In this document: piece by piece, positions 32,444 through 39,836 of the stretch | Layout: each line of letters starts with the position of its first letter | Position numbering within the stretch: position 1 is the stretch's first letter | From: an uncultured Collinsella sp. | GTDB lineage: Bacteria > Actinomycetota > Coriobacteriia > Coriobacteriales > Coriobacteriaceae | DNA: 46,458 bases | Reading direction: 5' to 3' | Assembly: GCA_900541145.1 (NCBI GenBank) | Contig: UQIH01000020.1 | Location: forward strand, 1 to 46,458 | Notes under the pieces: generated by a model | What the model was told of the DNA's origin: nothing | The model's database searches: none | Seen by the model: only the letters and a program-made list of their open reading frames with translations | Translations under genes and position numbers: made by a program

Positions 32444-33709
32444 ATGGAAAATGCAAAGTTAAAGAGCAGCAAGGTTTACGCATGGGTTCTCGTAATCGCG
32501 CTCGGCCTTATGTCTGCCGGCACGACCGGATCCTATAGCGTCATCGCGGGCTCCTTCGTCGCACCCGTGTGCGAGGAGTTCGGGTTTGACTATTCCATCT
32601 TCTCGTATTACTTCACCGCAACGCTCATTGGTCTTGCGGCAGCTCTTCCGTTTGTCGGAAAACTCATTCCCAAGGTCGTTGGCAAGGTTTGGCTCCCCGT
32701 TGTCGAGCTTATTTTGCTCGCTGCCGGCGCAGGCATGGCCTTCTACACCGAAGTCTGGATGTTCATCGCCGCTGGCGCCCTGATTGGCGTTTGCTTCGCC
32801 TTCACCACCGGCGTCGCTATGTCCGACGTTATTGACCAGTGGTTCAAAAAATCTGGTGGCCTGGCAATCGGTCTCGCTTGGGCAGTGAACTCGATTTACA
32901 TGCTCATCATGAGTCCCGTCATCACCTCTGTCATCGAGGCCGCTGGCTGGAGAACTGGTTATCTGGTGCTCGCCGGTGTTTCCGCAGTGCTCATTCTCCC
33001 AGCTTCCATTCTGGTCATCCGCTACAAGCCTCAGGACAAGGGCATGCTGCCCTATGGCTACGTCGAGGGCGAGACGGTCACCGAGACCGAGGAGACGACC
33101 GAGGATAGCACGCGTGGCGTTAGCTATGCGCGCGCCATTAAGTCGCCTGCCTTCTTCTTCTGCATCGGCTTCCTCTGTCTTGTTCAGCTCACTTGCTGCA
33201 TGAACCAGCTCTTCCCGACGTATGCTTCCGAGGTTGGTTTTAGCCCCATGGTGGGCGGCTTCATGGTATCCGCTGCATCGCTCTTCGATCTGTTCCTCAA
33301 TCCGATCGTCGGCACCACTTGCGATAAGTTTGGCAGCACGAAGGCTATTCTGGGCTGGCTCGCTGTCTCCATCCTCTCCTTTGTCATGCTCATGATGAGC
33401 AGCGGCAACTCGACGCTCAGCATCCTCGCAGCAGGCGTGAACGACGTAATGTACGTCATCGCTGGCACTGCCCTGACCGTTTTGGTTATGGATGTCTTTG
33501 GCTCCCGCGCTTTCGGTCGCATCTTCGCGCTGATCTGCTCCGTGGGCTATATCGTCGGCGCCTTTGGCATGCCCGTTATGATGAAGGTCTATGAGCTTGT
33601 CGGCTCCTTCCAGGGCGTCTTCATCTTCTGCATCGCGTGCAACGTTATTATCGGCCTGTTCTTGCTGCTGGCAAAAAAGACTGGTAAGAACCTCTCCTGG
33701 GACGAATAG
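32444..33709 (+). CDS. MFS transporter (oxalate/formate antiporter-like), second paralogue
   Basis: 421 residues with twelve hydrophobic segments; start 11 bases after the carbamoyltransferase stop, GGAG upstream. It aligns nearly throughout with the carrier at 27784-29064: both share GLMSAGTTG, GSFVAPVCEE, FYTEVWMF, SDVIDQWF and GAFGMPVMMKVY. The second copy, fixed in the deiminase operon, is probably the substrate/product exchanger; the first, with its own operator, may import under other conditions. A terminator follows. Agmatine pathways normally use an APC-type antiporter, so an MFS here is a further hint at a different cargo. Confidence 0.88.
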   Translation: MENAKLKSSKVYAWVLVIALGLMSAGTTGSYSVIAGSFVAPVCEEFGFDYSIFSYYFTATLIGLAAALPFVGKLIPKVVGKVWLPVVELILLAAGAGMAFYTEVWMFIAAGALIGVCFAFTTGVAMSDVIDQWFKKSGGLAIGLAWAVNSIYMLIMSPVITSVIEAAGWRTGYLVLAGVSAVLILPASILVIRYKPQDKGMLPYGYVEGETVTETEETTEDSTRGVSYARAIKSPAFFFCIGFLCLVQLTCCMNQLFPTYASEVGFSPMVGGFMVSAASLFDLFLNPIVGTTCDKFGSTKAILGWLAVSILSFVMLMMSSGNSTLSILAAGVNDVMYVIAGTALTVLVMDVFGSRAFGRIFALICSVGYIVGAFGMPVMMKVYELVGSFQGVFIFCIACNVIIGLFLLLAKKTGKNLSWDE

Positions 33710-33758
33710 TTCGATTCGTCTTAGACATACGCTGTAGGGCTTAACCTGCAGCCGCTTT

Positions 33759-33788
33759 GGGGCATCGACTAACATCGGTGCCCTTTTT
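33759..33788 (+). terminator. Terminator of the deiminase operon
   Basis: GGGCATCGA (33760-33768) pairs with TCGGTGCCC (33775-33783), one wobble, followed by TTTTT. Confidence 0.85.
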
Positions 33789-33793
33789 CATCG

Positions 33794-33826
33794 AATGTGA
33801 CAAAGGAGCAGCCATTTTGTCACATT
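33794..33826. repeat. GACAAAGG palindromic repeat, copy B
   Basis: AATGTGACAAA (33794-33804) is inverted at 33816-33826. The centre has drifted from copies A and C. Confidence 0.65.
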
Positions 33827-33846
33827 GAGTGGCATGTAAATCGAGG

Positions 33847-34020
33847 CCTAATACTTTTCCGAGAAGTGAACGGCCATACTTGGACCTCCGAAGCATCGAC
33901 ATTTTTAGACGTCAAACCCGCAGGATTTGGCTGGCAAAACCGCAGGAAATTGCATCTCGAAAGTGCCGATGCTTCGGGGGCCCGTTTTCACTCGTTCACT
34001 TCTCGGGAAAAGTATTAGAC
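33847..34020. repeat. Nested inverted-repeat element (MITE-like)
   Basis: Outer arms CCTAATACTTTTCCGAGAAG (33847-33866, continuing to 33872) and the inverse ending at 34020 match over about 26 bases with one extra base. Inner arms CCGAAGCATCGAC (33888-33900) and GCCGATGCTTCGG (33965-33977) match within. The core has a direct pair of CCGCAGGA. The whole is a 174-base foldback with no open frame, in a 448-base gap between the deiminase operon and the dihydrouridine synthase gene. Confidence 0.75.
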
Positions 34021-34107
34021 CTCGTTGTATGGGGTGCGGCTGGAGGGTGGTCATCGTTCAGTAGCTACCTCTTCCTTGTGAATCGCCTGAAGCGCAAGGC
34101 ATAATGC

Positions 34108-34140
34108 ATGTGACAAAGGGACGGCCCCTTTGTTGTGTTG
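34108..34140. repeat. GACAAAGGGAC palindromic repeat, copy C
   Basis: ATGTGACAAAGGGACGGCCC continues into CCTTTGTTGTGTTG: the same palindrome as copy A with a few substitutions, 18 bases before the dus start codon. Confidence 0.65.
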
Positions 34141-34157
34141 ATATGAGAGAAGAGTAG

Positions 34158-35111
34158 ATGATCCTTTCGCTGGCCCCTATGGAGGGGATTACCGGGCATG
34201 TGTTCCGTCGCGTGCATGCGGAGTGCTTCGGTGCGCTCGATTGCTATTACACGCCGTTTTTGCCGCCGCCGCGGGTGGGAAACCACTTTGGCGGCAAGGC
34301 GTTTAAGGAGATCGATCCTGCCAATAACCAGGGGCTCAACGTGGTGCCTCAGCTGATGTCCAAGAACGCGGACGAGTTTGTGTGGGCGGCACAGGTGCTC
34401 GCCGACATGGGCTACCGCGAGGTCAATCTCAACCTGGGTTGCCCTTCGGGAACGGTTGTCGCCAAGGGCAAGGGCTCGGGTTTCTTGCGCAATCTCGACG
34501 AGCTCGAGGCGTTCTTAAGCGATGTGTGCGAGCGGTCGCCGTTGCCGGTATCGGTCAAAACTAGGCTGGGGCTCGAGGACGACGACGAGTATGAGCGCGT
34601 GCTCGATCTGTATTGCCGCATGCCGCTGGCAGAGCTAATCGTGCATCCGCGTGTGCAAAAGGACCGCTATACGGGCTCGCCGCGCAAGGAGTTCTATGGC
34701 GAGACGCTGGAGCGTGCGCCGTTCCCGGTTGCCTATAACGGCGATATTTTTGATCTTGAGGATATGGATGCGCTGGTGGAGGCCTATCCCGGCACACGCC
34801 ATGTGATGCTGGGGCGTGGCTTGCTTGCGAACCCCGCGCTGGCTCGCATGGTCAAGGGCGGCCCTGCTGCCACGGCAGCCGAACTGCATCGTTTCCATGA
34901 CACGCTGTTTGCGGCATATGCAGAAGAGATTGGCGGTAACGCGGTCTTTCGCATGAAGGAGTGGTGGTTCTACGCCAAATGCGCCTTCGCCGATCCCGCT
35001 ACCGTCCACAAGATCGTACGCAAGACCAAAAAGGTCGACGAATACCGCGCTGCCGTCGAGCGCGTCTTTCGCGAACAGCCGCTTGCACCCACAGCTCGCT
35101 TCCACGGCTAA
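34158..35111 (+). CDS. tRNA-dihydrouridine synthase
   Basis: 317 residues, FMN-dependent TIM barrel. The N-terminus LAPMEGITGHVFRR is the Dus flavin-binding start; LNLGCPSGTV (Cys95) is the catalytic motif; SVKTRLGL, IVHPRVQKDRYTG and AYNGDIF are the remaining family blocks; the C-terminal helical domain binds tRNA. The enzyme reduces specific uridines in tRNA loops with NADPH. The length is standard. It is a single gene in a repeat-rich stretch, preceded by palindrome copy C and followed by a GC/AT mixed hairpin. Which uridine it modifies (DusA/B/C type) cannot be told. Confidence 0.94.
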   Translation: MILSLAPMEGITGHVFRRVHAECFGALDCYYTPFLPPPRVGNHFGGKAFKEIDPANNQGLNVVPQLMSKNADEFVWAAQVLADMGYREVNLNLGCPSGTVVAKGKGSGFLRNLDELEAFLSDVCERSPLPVSVKTRLGLEDDDEYERVLDLYCRMPLAELIVHPRVQKDRYTGSPRKEFYGETLERAPFPVAYNGDIFDLEDMDALVEAYPGTRHVMLGRGLLANPALARMVKGGPAATAAELHRFHDTLFAAYAEEIGGNAVFRMKEWWFYAKCAFADPATVHKIVRKTKKVDEYRAAVERVFREQPLAPTARFHG

Positions 35112-35120
35112 CTAGTCATC

Positions 35121-35160
35121 GGGGGCGTTCTTTAACGACTGGTCATTTAAGGACGTCCCC
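35121..35160 (+). terminator. Inverted repeat after the dus gene
   Basis: GGGGGCGTTCTTTAA (35121-35135) pairs imperfectly with TTTAAGGACGTCCCC (35146-35160) about a 10-base loop, just after the dus stop. It may terminate or may be another repeat family. Confidence 0.5.
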
Positions 35161-35175
35161 AACGACTATGTAGCA

Positions 35176-35244
35176 AAAAGCTGTACACCAGCATCCAAAG
35201 ATGTCGAAAAATGTCGACTTTGGATGCTGGCGTACATGTTTGGG
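35176..35244. repeat. 69-base palindromic repeat, copy 1
   Basis: The stem TGTACACCAGCATCCAAAG (35182-35200) is inverted at 35218-35236; the loop carries ATGTCGA twice. A second copy in the same orientation at 36256-36324 differs at one base. It lies just past the stop of the leftward RHH gene. Confidence 0.9.
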
Positions 35245-35262
35245 TCCGACGGGGGAGCGGGC

Positions 35263-35529
35263 CTAGGCAATCAGTGCATCAAGTGTAATGAGCTCTCTGA
35301 GCCGCTCCGTGCGTGTTTGCCCATGGCGTTTGGCTTTTTCGTCAAACGCCTCAAGAATCGATTCGCCCACACGTGCTGTTGTAACGACGCTTGGCTCATC
35401 GGAGATCGACGGCCTTCCCAGCTTGATGGTGCGACCCTTCGGCCATTCATCTTTTTCGTATGCCTTCGCGGCTTTCTCCAACTCTCCGGGAGCAAACCCC
35501 ATCATCTTTTCGAGCTGCTTAGTGTCCAT
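35263..35529 (-). CDS. Ribbon-helix-helix antitoxin-like protein, apparently orphan
   Basis: 88 residues. The N-terminal MDTKQLEKMMGFAPGELEKA and the EKDEWPKGRTIKLGRP linker lead to a C-terminal RHH-like segment (VTTARVGESILEAFDEKAKR, then RTERLRELITL). This is the build of small type II antitoxins common in Coriobacteriia. AGGAGG precedes the start at 35529; the ATG further up lacks one. The toxin would normally follow or overlap, but beyond the stop there is only the 69-base repeat and then the dus gene. Either the toxin was lost or the protein acts as a lone DNA-binding regulator. Confidence 0.7.
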   Translation of the reverse strand: MDTKQLEKMMGFAPGELEKAAKAYEKDEWPKGRTIKLGRPSISDEPSVVTTARVGESILEAFDEKAKRHGQTRTERLRELITLDALIA

Positions 35530-35805
35530 AGCGCCTCCTATCGATCGGCATAATGTCGAGCACAGGTCAACGGATACTCTTTTTGTATACAGTTTTGTAG
35601 ACAAAAATATAAACAGTTTATCAGGCTAATTAGCTTGTTTTGACCCGCGTGTTCGATAGGAAATGAGCATTGACGGCTTCGATACTCCTTTGCTTTTCAG
35701 CTTGGAATTTGGATGCCCATTGAACTTCCGGAGGGGAGCGCTTTATTAAGCTATCGAGATTCTGGGCAGGAGCTCTCACTGGTCTTCGGTAATGGGACCA
35801 GCTTA

Positions 35806-35830
35806 ATTCGCGACACAGTGTGTCGCGAAT
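35806..35830. repeat. Perfect 25-base palindrome
   Basis: ATTCGCGACACA (35806-35817), one base, and its exact inverse (35819-35830). It could be an operator or hairpin; it sits within the short coding-like remnant. Confidence 0.6.
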
Positions 35831-35932
35831 GGGAGTAGTCGTTAGGTGTCCTTCAATGGCTACTCATATAAGAACGTCCAAGTGCCGGATTTTGTCATTT
35901 AGTGTCGTTCTCAGCGACTATTCTGGAGGGTC

Positions 35933-36162
35933 GTGGTCAAAAAAGGGCAAATATGAGTACTGTTGCCATTATGGTTGCATTTATTTTGCTATAAATAGTA
36001 GCTCCTGATGAGATTTGTTCCCATTAGGAGCTACTTTTATTGAACATATGAGGAGAAATAACGTCGTCTGCGGACGAGTGGAACGTTGAATGGTTCCTGA
36101 AGTGATCAAAATCGCTGCTACTAAACAGGTAGCAGTACTCATATTTGCCTTTTTTTGACCAC
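35933..36162. repeat. Inverted-repeat-bounded segment of about 230 bases
   Basis: GTGGTCAAAAAAGGGCAAAT continuing to 35967 is inverted, with few changes, at about 36129-36162. The interior holds a terminator-like hairpin and no gene. The arms resemble repeated intergenic sequences of Collinsella, by memory only. Confidence 0.7.
35998..36041 (+). terminator. Hairpin with T-rich tail inside the inverted-repeat segment
   Basis: GTAGCTCCT (35998-36006) pairs with AGGAGCTAC (36026-36034), followed by TTTTATT. Confidence 0.6.
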
Positions 36163-36255
36163 AGCCCTCTCGGAAACCTTTCCAGAGGCGTCAAACAGCC
36201 ATAATCCAAAGGTCGCCTCAAACAATTAGCCGGCTAAGAGCGTCCATGACTACCC

Positions 36256-36324
36256 AAAAGCTGTACACCAGCATCCAAAGATGTCGAAAAATGTCGACTT
36301 TGGATGCTGGTGTACATGTTTGGG
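36256..36324. repeat. 69-base palindromic repeat, copy 2
   Basis: Identical to copy 1 except T for C at 36311, in direct orientation 1080 bases away. It lies just after the end of the leftward glutaredoxin gene, so each copy follows the 3' end of a leftward gene. Confidence 0.9.
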
Positions 36325-36363
36325 CCGTATGGGCTGGGTCCCTGGACGGACAGAGTGTGCGCA

Positions 36364-36609
36364 CTAGAGCAGATTCTTCTGTACCCATGCGATGATGTCG
36401 CTCGATTCGTAGAGTGGCTTGCCGTCGATGAACAGGCAGGGAACCTGGCGCTTTCCGCCGACGGCGATGAGTGTCTGTTCGGCATCGGAGTCGGTTGAGA
36501 TGTTGCGCTCGGGAATGGTCACGCCGTTATCGGTCAGAAAGCGCTTGACCTTTATGCAATACGGGCAGCCGGTCATAACGTACAGCGTGAGCTCATGATT
36601 AGTAGCCAT
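36364..36609 (-). CDS. Glutaredoxin
   Basis: 81 residues of glutaredoxin fold: active site TGCPYCIKVKRFL, cis-Pro region RQVPCLFIDG, and glutathione-site-like SSDIIAW. A cytosolic dithiol oxidoreductase, possibly reduced by thioredoxin reductase or a low-molecular-weight thiol, since Coriobacteriia generally lack glutathione. The start at 36609 has TTGGAG upstream; the frame is open 13 codons earlier in non-coding sequence. Lies 51 bases downstream of the XRE/TipAS regulator gene on the same strand, so probably cotranscribed. Confidence 0.92.
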   Translation of the reverse strand: MATNHELTLYVMTGCPYCIKVKRFLTDNGVTIPERNISTDSDAEQTLIAVGGKRQVPCLFIDGKPLYESSDIIAWVQKNLL

Positions 36610-36660
36610 GGGTCTCCAATCGGTTGAGGTTTCGATTGAAATACCCAAAGCAGCCGCGGT

Positions 36661-37488
36661 CTATGCGCGCGTCAACGACGACTCGATGGCCTGGACCAGA
36701 AACGCCGTGGCTCCGGTGCCGCAGGGCTTGTCGTAGTAGTCAACAAAGCGCTGGTCGGCAAGATAGCCGTGGGCGAGGCCCAGATACGCTTCGTTCTGGG
36801 GCTTGTGTCCCCAATTAAGGCCAATCCATCGACGGTGCATTGCGACAAGTTTGCGGGCCTCGTTACTCTCTGAGTCGCCAATGCCCATGGCAATCGAGAG
36901 CTGGCCCAAAATGGCGCGTTCAAGTTCCTTCATGTCGTTCCATGTCTGAGGATCCATATCCAGTAACGTTTCGTTTGCTGCATCGATAGCCTCATTGCCA
37001 TAGCGAGCTCGAGCCTCGGCGCCGTAGCATTCCTCGTTTTCCTGCACGGTGCGCCAGCGCTCCAGTTGTGGCAGGACGGCGCCCATGAGCGAGACGGCTT
37101 CGTCGAGCGACATGCCGGTGTTTTGCGCCAGGCGCGGGGCACAGTCCTCGATCATCGCCTCCATGGTGGTGGCGTAGGTGTACTTGCCGTGGTCGTAGCA
37201 CCACTTGCAGTAATGGTCGGTCGTGGCGCCTGTGGCATCGGTGCCGCAGTCGTCGGGCGTGAGTATCATGCCGCAGCTCTGGCAATAATGCTCGGGCATT
37301 TCGAGCAGGTGGGACAGTGGCTCGCCGGTTACGGCGGCAATGAGCTTCATCATGTCGATGCCCGGGGTGACCTCGTCGCGCTCCCAACGGCTGACGGCTT
37401 GGCGCGTGACAAAGAGTTTGGCGGCGAGCTGCTCTTGGGTAAGGTGATGGGCGCGACGGATGGCAATGAGCTTTTCTGCAAAGGCCAT
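36661..37488 (-). CDS. XRE regulator fused to zinc ribbon and TipAS drug-binding domain
   Basis: 275 residues in three parts: an XRE helix-turn-helix (residues 1-60, LTQEQLAAKLFVTRQAVSRW), a putative zinc ribbon (about 68-100, CQSCG...CKWC), and a C-terminal all-helical TipAS-type domain (about 130-270, ending WGHKPQNEAYLGLAHGYLAD and KPCGTGATAFLVQAIE). In TipA, this last domain captures thiopeptide antibiotics, there behind a MerR domain; here the DNA-binding part is XRE. It is divergent from trmO and precedes glutaredoxin. A drug- or metal-responsive regulator, with itself and the glutaredoxin gene as candidate targets. Confidence 0.85.
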   Translation of the reverse strand: MAFAEKLIAIRRAHHLTQEQLAAKLFVTRQAVSRWERDEVTPGIDMMKLIAAVTGEPLSHLLEMPEHYCQSCGMILTPDDCGTDATGATTDHYCKWCYDHGKYTYATTMEAMIEDCAPRLAQNTGMSLDEAVSLMGAVLPQLERWRTVQENEECYGAEARARYGNEAIDAANETLLDMDPQTWNDMKELERAILGQLSIAMGIGDSESNEARKLVAMHRRWIGLNWGHKPQNEAYLGLAHGYLADQRFVDYYDKPCGTGATAFLVQAIESSLTRA

Positions 37489-37620
37489 AGCGGCTCCTTT
37501 CTGCTGGTTGATGGCTTAAGCATACGCGGCGGCAGACGCCCTTCCAAGCAACCGTTGGTTGCACGGCGGGGGACCGCGGCGAAGAATTGCACGCAACGCC
37601 CCACGCCTCCATGCCGTACA

Positions 37621-38367
37621 ATGACCGGCATGGAACCTATTGCACACATACATACCGACCTGCCGCAGAAGTTCGGCATCCCGCGCAACAGCTTTTTGGC
37701 GCCTCATCTGCAGGGACGCATCGTTTTTGAGCCGGAATTTGCCTCCAACGCAGCGGTTGAGGGTCTGGACTCCTTCTCTTACCTGTGGCTGCTGTGGCGC
37801 TTCGAAAACGGAACGCCCGGCGGCACGGCTAAGGACATAGCCGCCGATGCCAAAACGCAGGACAGGTCCGGCACCAACGCAAAATGGTCGAAAACTGTGC
37901 GTCCGCCGCGCCTGGGTGGAGCCGAGCGTGTGGGCGTCTTTGCCACGCGCAGTCCGTTTCGCCCTAATTCCATTGGGCTCACCTGCGTCAAGCTCGACCG
38001 CGTGGAGCTTACCGACGATGGTCCCATCATCCATGTGTTGGGGGCTGACCTGCGCGACGGCACGCCCATCTACGACATTAAGCCCTACATTCCGTTTGCG
38101 GACTGCCACCCGGATGCAACGGGCGGCTGGATTGAGGATGCTCCGTGGCAAGAGCTCGATGTTGAGTTTCCGCAGGCGCTGCAGGATATGGTCTCGCCCG
38201 CAAAGCTCCCCGGCTTGGTCGAGGTCCTTCGCCAAGATCCGCGCCGCGCGGGCAGCAAGCACGAGCCAAACCGCGTCTATCATCTGGCCTTCGCCGGGCT
38301 CGACATATCTTTTACGGTCGATAAAACCCAGCTAACCGTAGTCGCCGTCAACGACGCGCGAGACTAA
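37621..38367 (+). CDS. trmO: tRNA (N6-threonylcarbamoyladenosine37-N6)-methyltransferase TrmO
   Basis: 248 residues with the TsaA/YaeB beta-barrel: IAHIHTDLPQKFGIPRNS, then FSYLWLLWRF, VRPPRLGG, the signature FATRSPFRPNSIGLTCVKL and YDIKPYIPFAD, and a C-terminal extension with YHLAF and V-D-K-T-Q. The enzyme uses S-adenosylmethionine to methylate t6A37 of tRNA-Thr. Start at the ATG at 37621 or the one 9 bases later; neither has a clear Shine-Dalgarno, so a leaderless or weak start is possible. The frame is open far upstream only because it is antisense to the XRE gene. Confidence 0.92.
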   Translation: MTGMEPIAHIHTDLPQKFGIPRNSFLAPHLQGRIVFEPEFASNAAVEGLDSFSYLWLLWRFENGTPGGTAKDIAADAKTQDRSGTNAKWSKTVRPPRLGGAERVGVFATRSPFRPNSIGLTCVKLDRVELTDDGPIIHVLGADLRDGTPIYDIKPYIPFADCHPDATGGWIEDAPWQELDVEFPQALQDMVSPAKLPGLVEVLRQDPRRAGSKHEPNRVYHLAFAGLDISFTVDKTQLTVVAVNDARD

Positions 38368-38479
38368 CCAGCCATTCGTCCGCATCCGTCAAATTAAGCG
38401 CCAAACCCCGCGTCAAAACCGCCCACGCTGGTGGACAATAACGCCTACCAAAACAATCAACTTTGTACGGGAGCTCAGC

Positions 38480-39694
38480 ATGAAATACGACTTTAGCTCG
38501 CTTATCGACCGCCACGGCTTGGACTCTATCGCTGTTGACTCTTGGGGTGAGATCCCCGGTATGGCCCCGAACGCACCCGACGAGGGCTTCGACCGCATCC
38601 CCATGTGGGTGGCCGACATGAATTTTGCCACGGTGCCCACGGTCCAGGAACACATCATTCAGCGCGCTCAGCATCCCATGTTTGGCTACTTTAACCCGCG
38701 CTCCGAGTATTTCGACCGCATCATCGAATGGCAGAACCGCCGCAATGGCGTCGAAGGTTTGAGCCCTGAACATATCGGCTACGAAAACGGCGTGCTGGGC
38801 GGCGTCGTGTCGACGCTGCGCGCGTATGTCCAGCCGGGCGATGCGGTGCTGGTCCACAGCCCTACCTACATCGGCTTTACCAAGTCCATTGAGGCCGCGG
38901 GCTATCACATTGTCCACAGCCCGCTTAAGCTCGACGACCAGGGCGTGTGGCGTATGGACTTTGAGGACATGGAGCACAAGCTCGCCCAAAATCACATCCA
39001 TGCCGCGGTGTTCTGCTCGCCGCACAATCCCTGCGGCCGCGTATGGGAACGCGACGAGATCGAGCGCGCCATGGACATCTATCGCCAGCACGATTGCGTG
39101 GTGATCTCGGACGAGATTTGGTCCGATATCATCCTGCCGGGGCACAAGCACATCCCGACGCAGTCGGTGAGCGAGGATGCCCGCATGCGCACGGTTGCCC
39201 TCTACGCGCCCAGCAAGACGTTTAATCTGGCGGGCCTGGTCGGCAGCTACCACATCATCTACAACGAGACGCTGCGCGACCGCGTGTGTGCCGTGTCCAA
39301 CAAGACTCACTACAACGAGATGAACGTCCTCTCGATGCACACGCTTATCGGTGCCTACCAGCCGCAAGGCTACGAGTGGCTGGACGAGCTCAACCAGGTG
39401 CTTGCCGGCAATATCGAGTACTTCTGCAATTACGTGGACGAGCATTTTGAGGGCGTGTCTTATTCGCGTCCGCAGGGCACGTACATGGTGTTTCTGGACT
39501 GCACCGAGTGGTGCCGCGAGCATGGCCGCGATATTCAGTGGCTGCTCGACGAGGGGGCGCGCGTGGGCGTGGGGTATCAGGACGGCCGTCCGTTCCACGG
39601 GTCCTGCCACATTCGCGTGAATCTGGCGCTGCCGCTTTCGCGCGTAAAGGAAGCGTGCGACCGCCTGGACCGCTACGTTTTTAATGCACGGTAA
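38480..39694 (+). CDS. MalY/PatB-family aminotransferase (putative cystathionine beta-lyase)
   Basis: 404 residues, fold-type I PLP enzyme of class I/II: IPMWVADMNFATVPTVQEH (the PatB/MalY N-terminal mark), FCSPHNPCGRVW, VISDEIWSDI and the PLP-lysine motif SKTFNLAG (Lys246). Family members cleave cystathionine or cysteine conjugates to pyruvate, ammonia and a thiol; some also repress transcription (MalY). GGGAG precedes the ATG. A single gene ending at a stem-loop. Exact substrate unknown; a role in methionine/sulfur metabolism is the default. Confidence 0.92.
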   Translation: MKYDFSSLIDRHGLDSIAVDSWGEIPGMAPNAPDEGFDRIPMWVADMNFATVPTVQEHIIQRAQHPMFGYFNPRSEYFDRIIEWQNRRNGVEGLSPEHIGYENGVLGGVVSTLRAYVQPGDAVLVHSPTYIGFTKSIEAAGYHIVHSPLKLDDQGVWRMDFEDMEHKLAQNHIHAAVFCSPHNPCGRVWERDEIERAMDIYRQHDCVVISDEIWSDIILPGHKHIPTQSVSEDARMRTVALYAPSKTFNLAGLVGSYHIIYNETLRDRVCAVSNKTHYNEMNVLSMHTLIGAYQPQGYEWLDELNQVLAGNIEYFCNYVDEHFEGVSYSRPQGTYMVFLDCTEWCREHGRDIQWLLDEGARVGVGYQDGRPFHGSCHIRVNLALPLSRVKEACDRLDRYVFNAR

Positions 39695-39703
39695 GTGAGC
39701 ACT

Positions 39704-39746
39704 GCATGTGGGGCCTTCTGCCAAGTCGGCTGGAAGGCCCCGCATG
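39704..39746. terminator. Stem-loop after the aminotransferase gene
   Basis: GGGGCCTTC (39710-39718) pairs with GAAGGCCCC (39733-39741), with outer CATG/CATG. No T-run. Confidence 0.65.
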
Positions 39747-39836
39747 GTAAAACGTCTGTAACCATTGGGCGCTCGACAGGTTTTGTTTGCTATTCTTTCA
39801 GCATTTTAGTCTGTAAACAGGATCGTCTGGAGCTCG

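Larger units (their letters stand above)
35530..36363. other. 830-base repeat-rich gap
   Basis: No intact gene seen. Contents: a short plus-strand frame (about 35667-35838) reading WMPIELPEGSALLSYRDSGQ and on to a stop, which looks coding-like but has no good start and may be a gene remnant; a perfect palindrome; a long inverted repeat with a hairpin inside; and the second 69-base repeat. Confidence 0.5.

Noticed and set aside
32459..33775. 438-codon minus-strand frame opposite the second MFS gene
   Set aside because: Acidic, low-complexity antisense reading without membrane segments or motifs.
33847..34020. Insertion sequence with transposase
   Set aside because: No open frame of useful length inside the arms; at most a non-autonomous element.
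37066..37620. Long N-terminal extension of TrmO
   Set aside because: The extension is antisense to the XRE/TipAS gene and is not part of the TsaA-like fold; homologues start at the IAHIHTDLP region.
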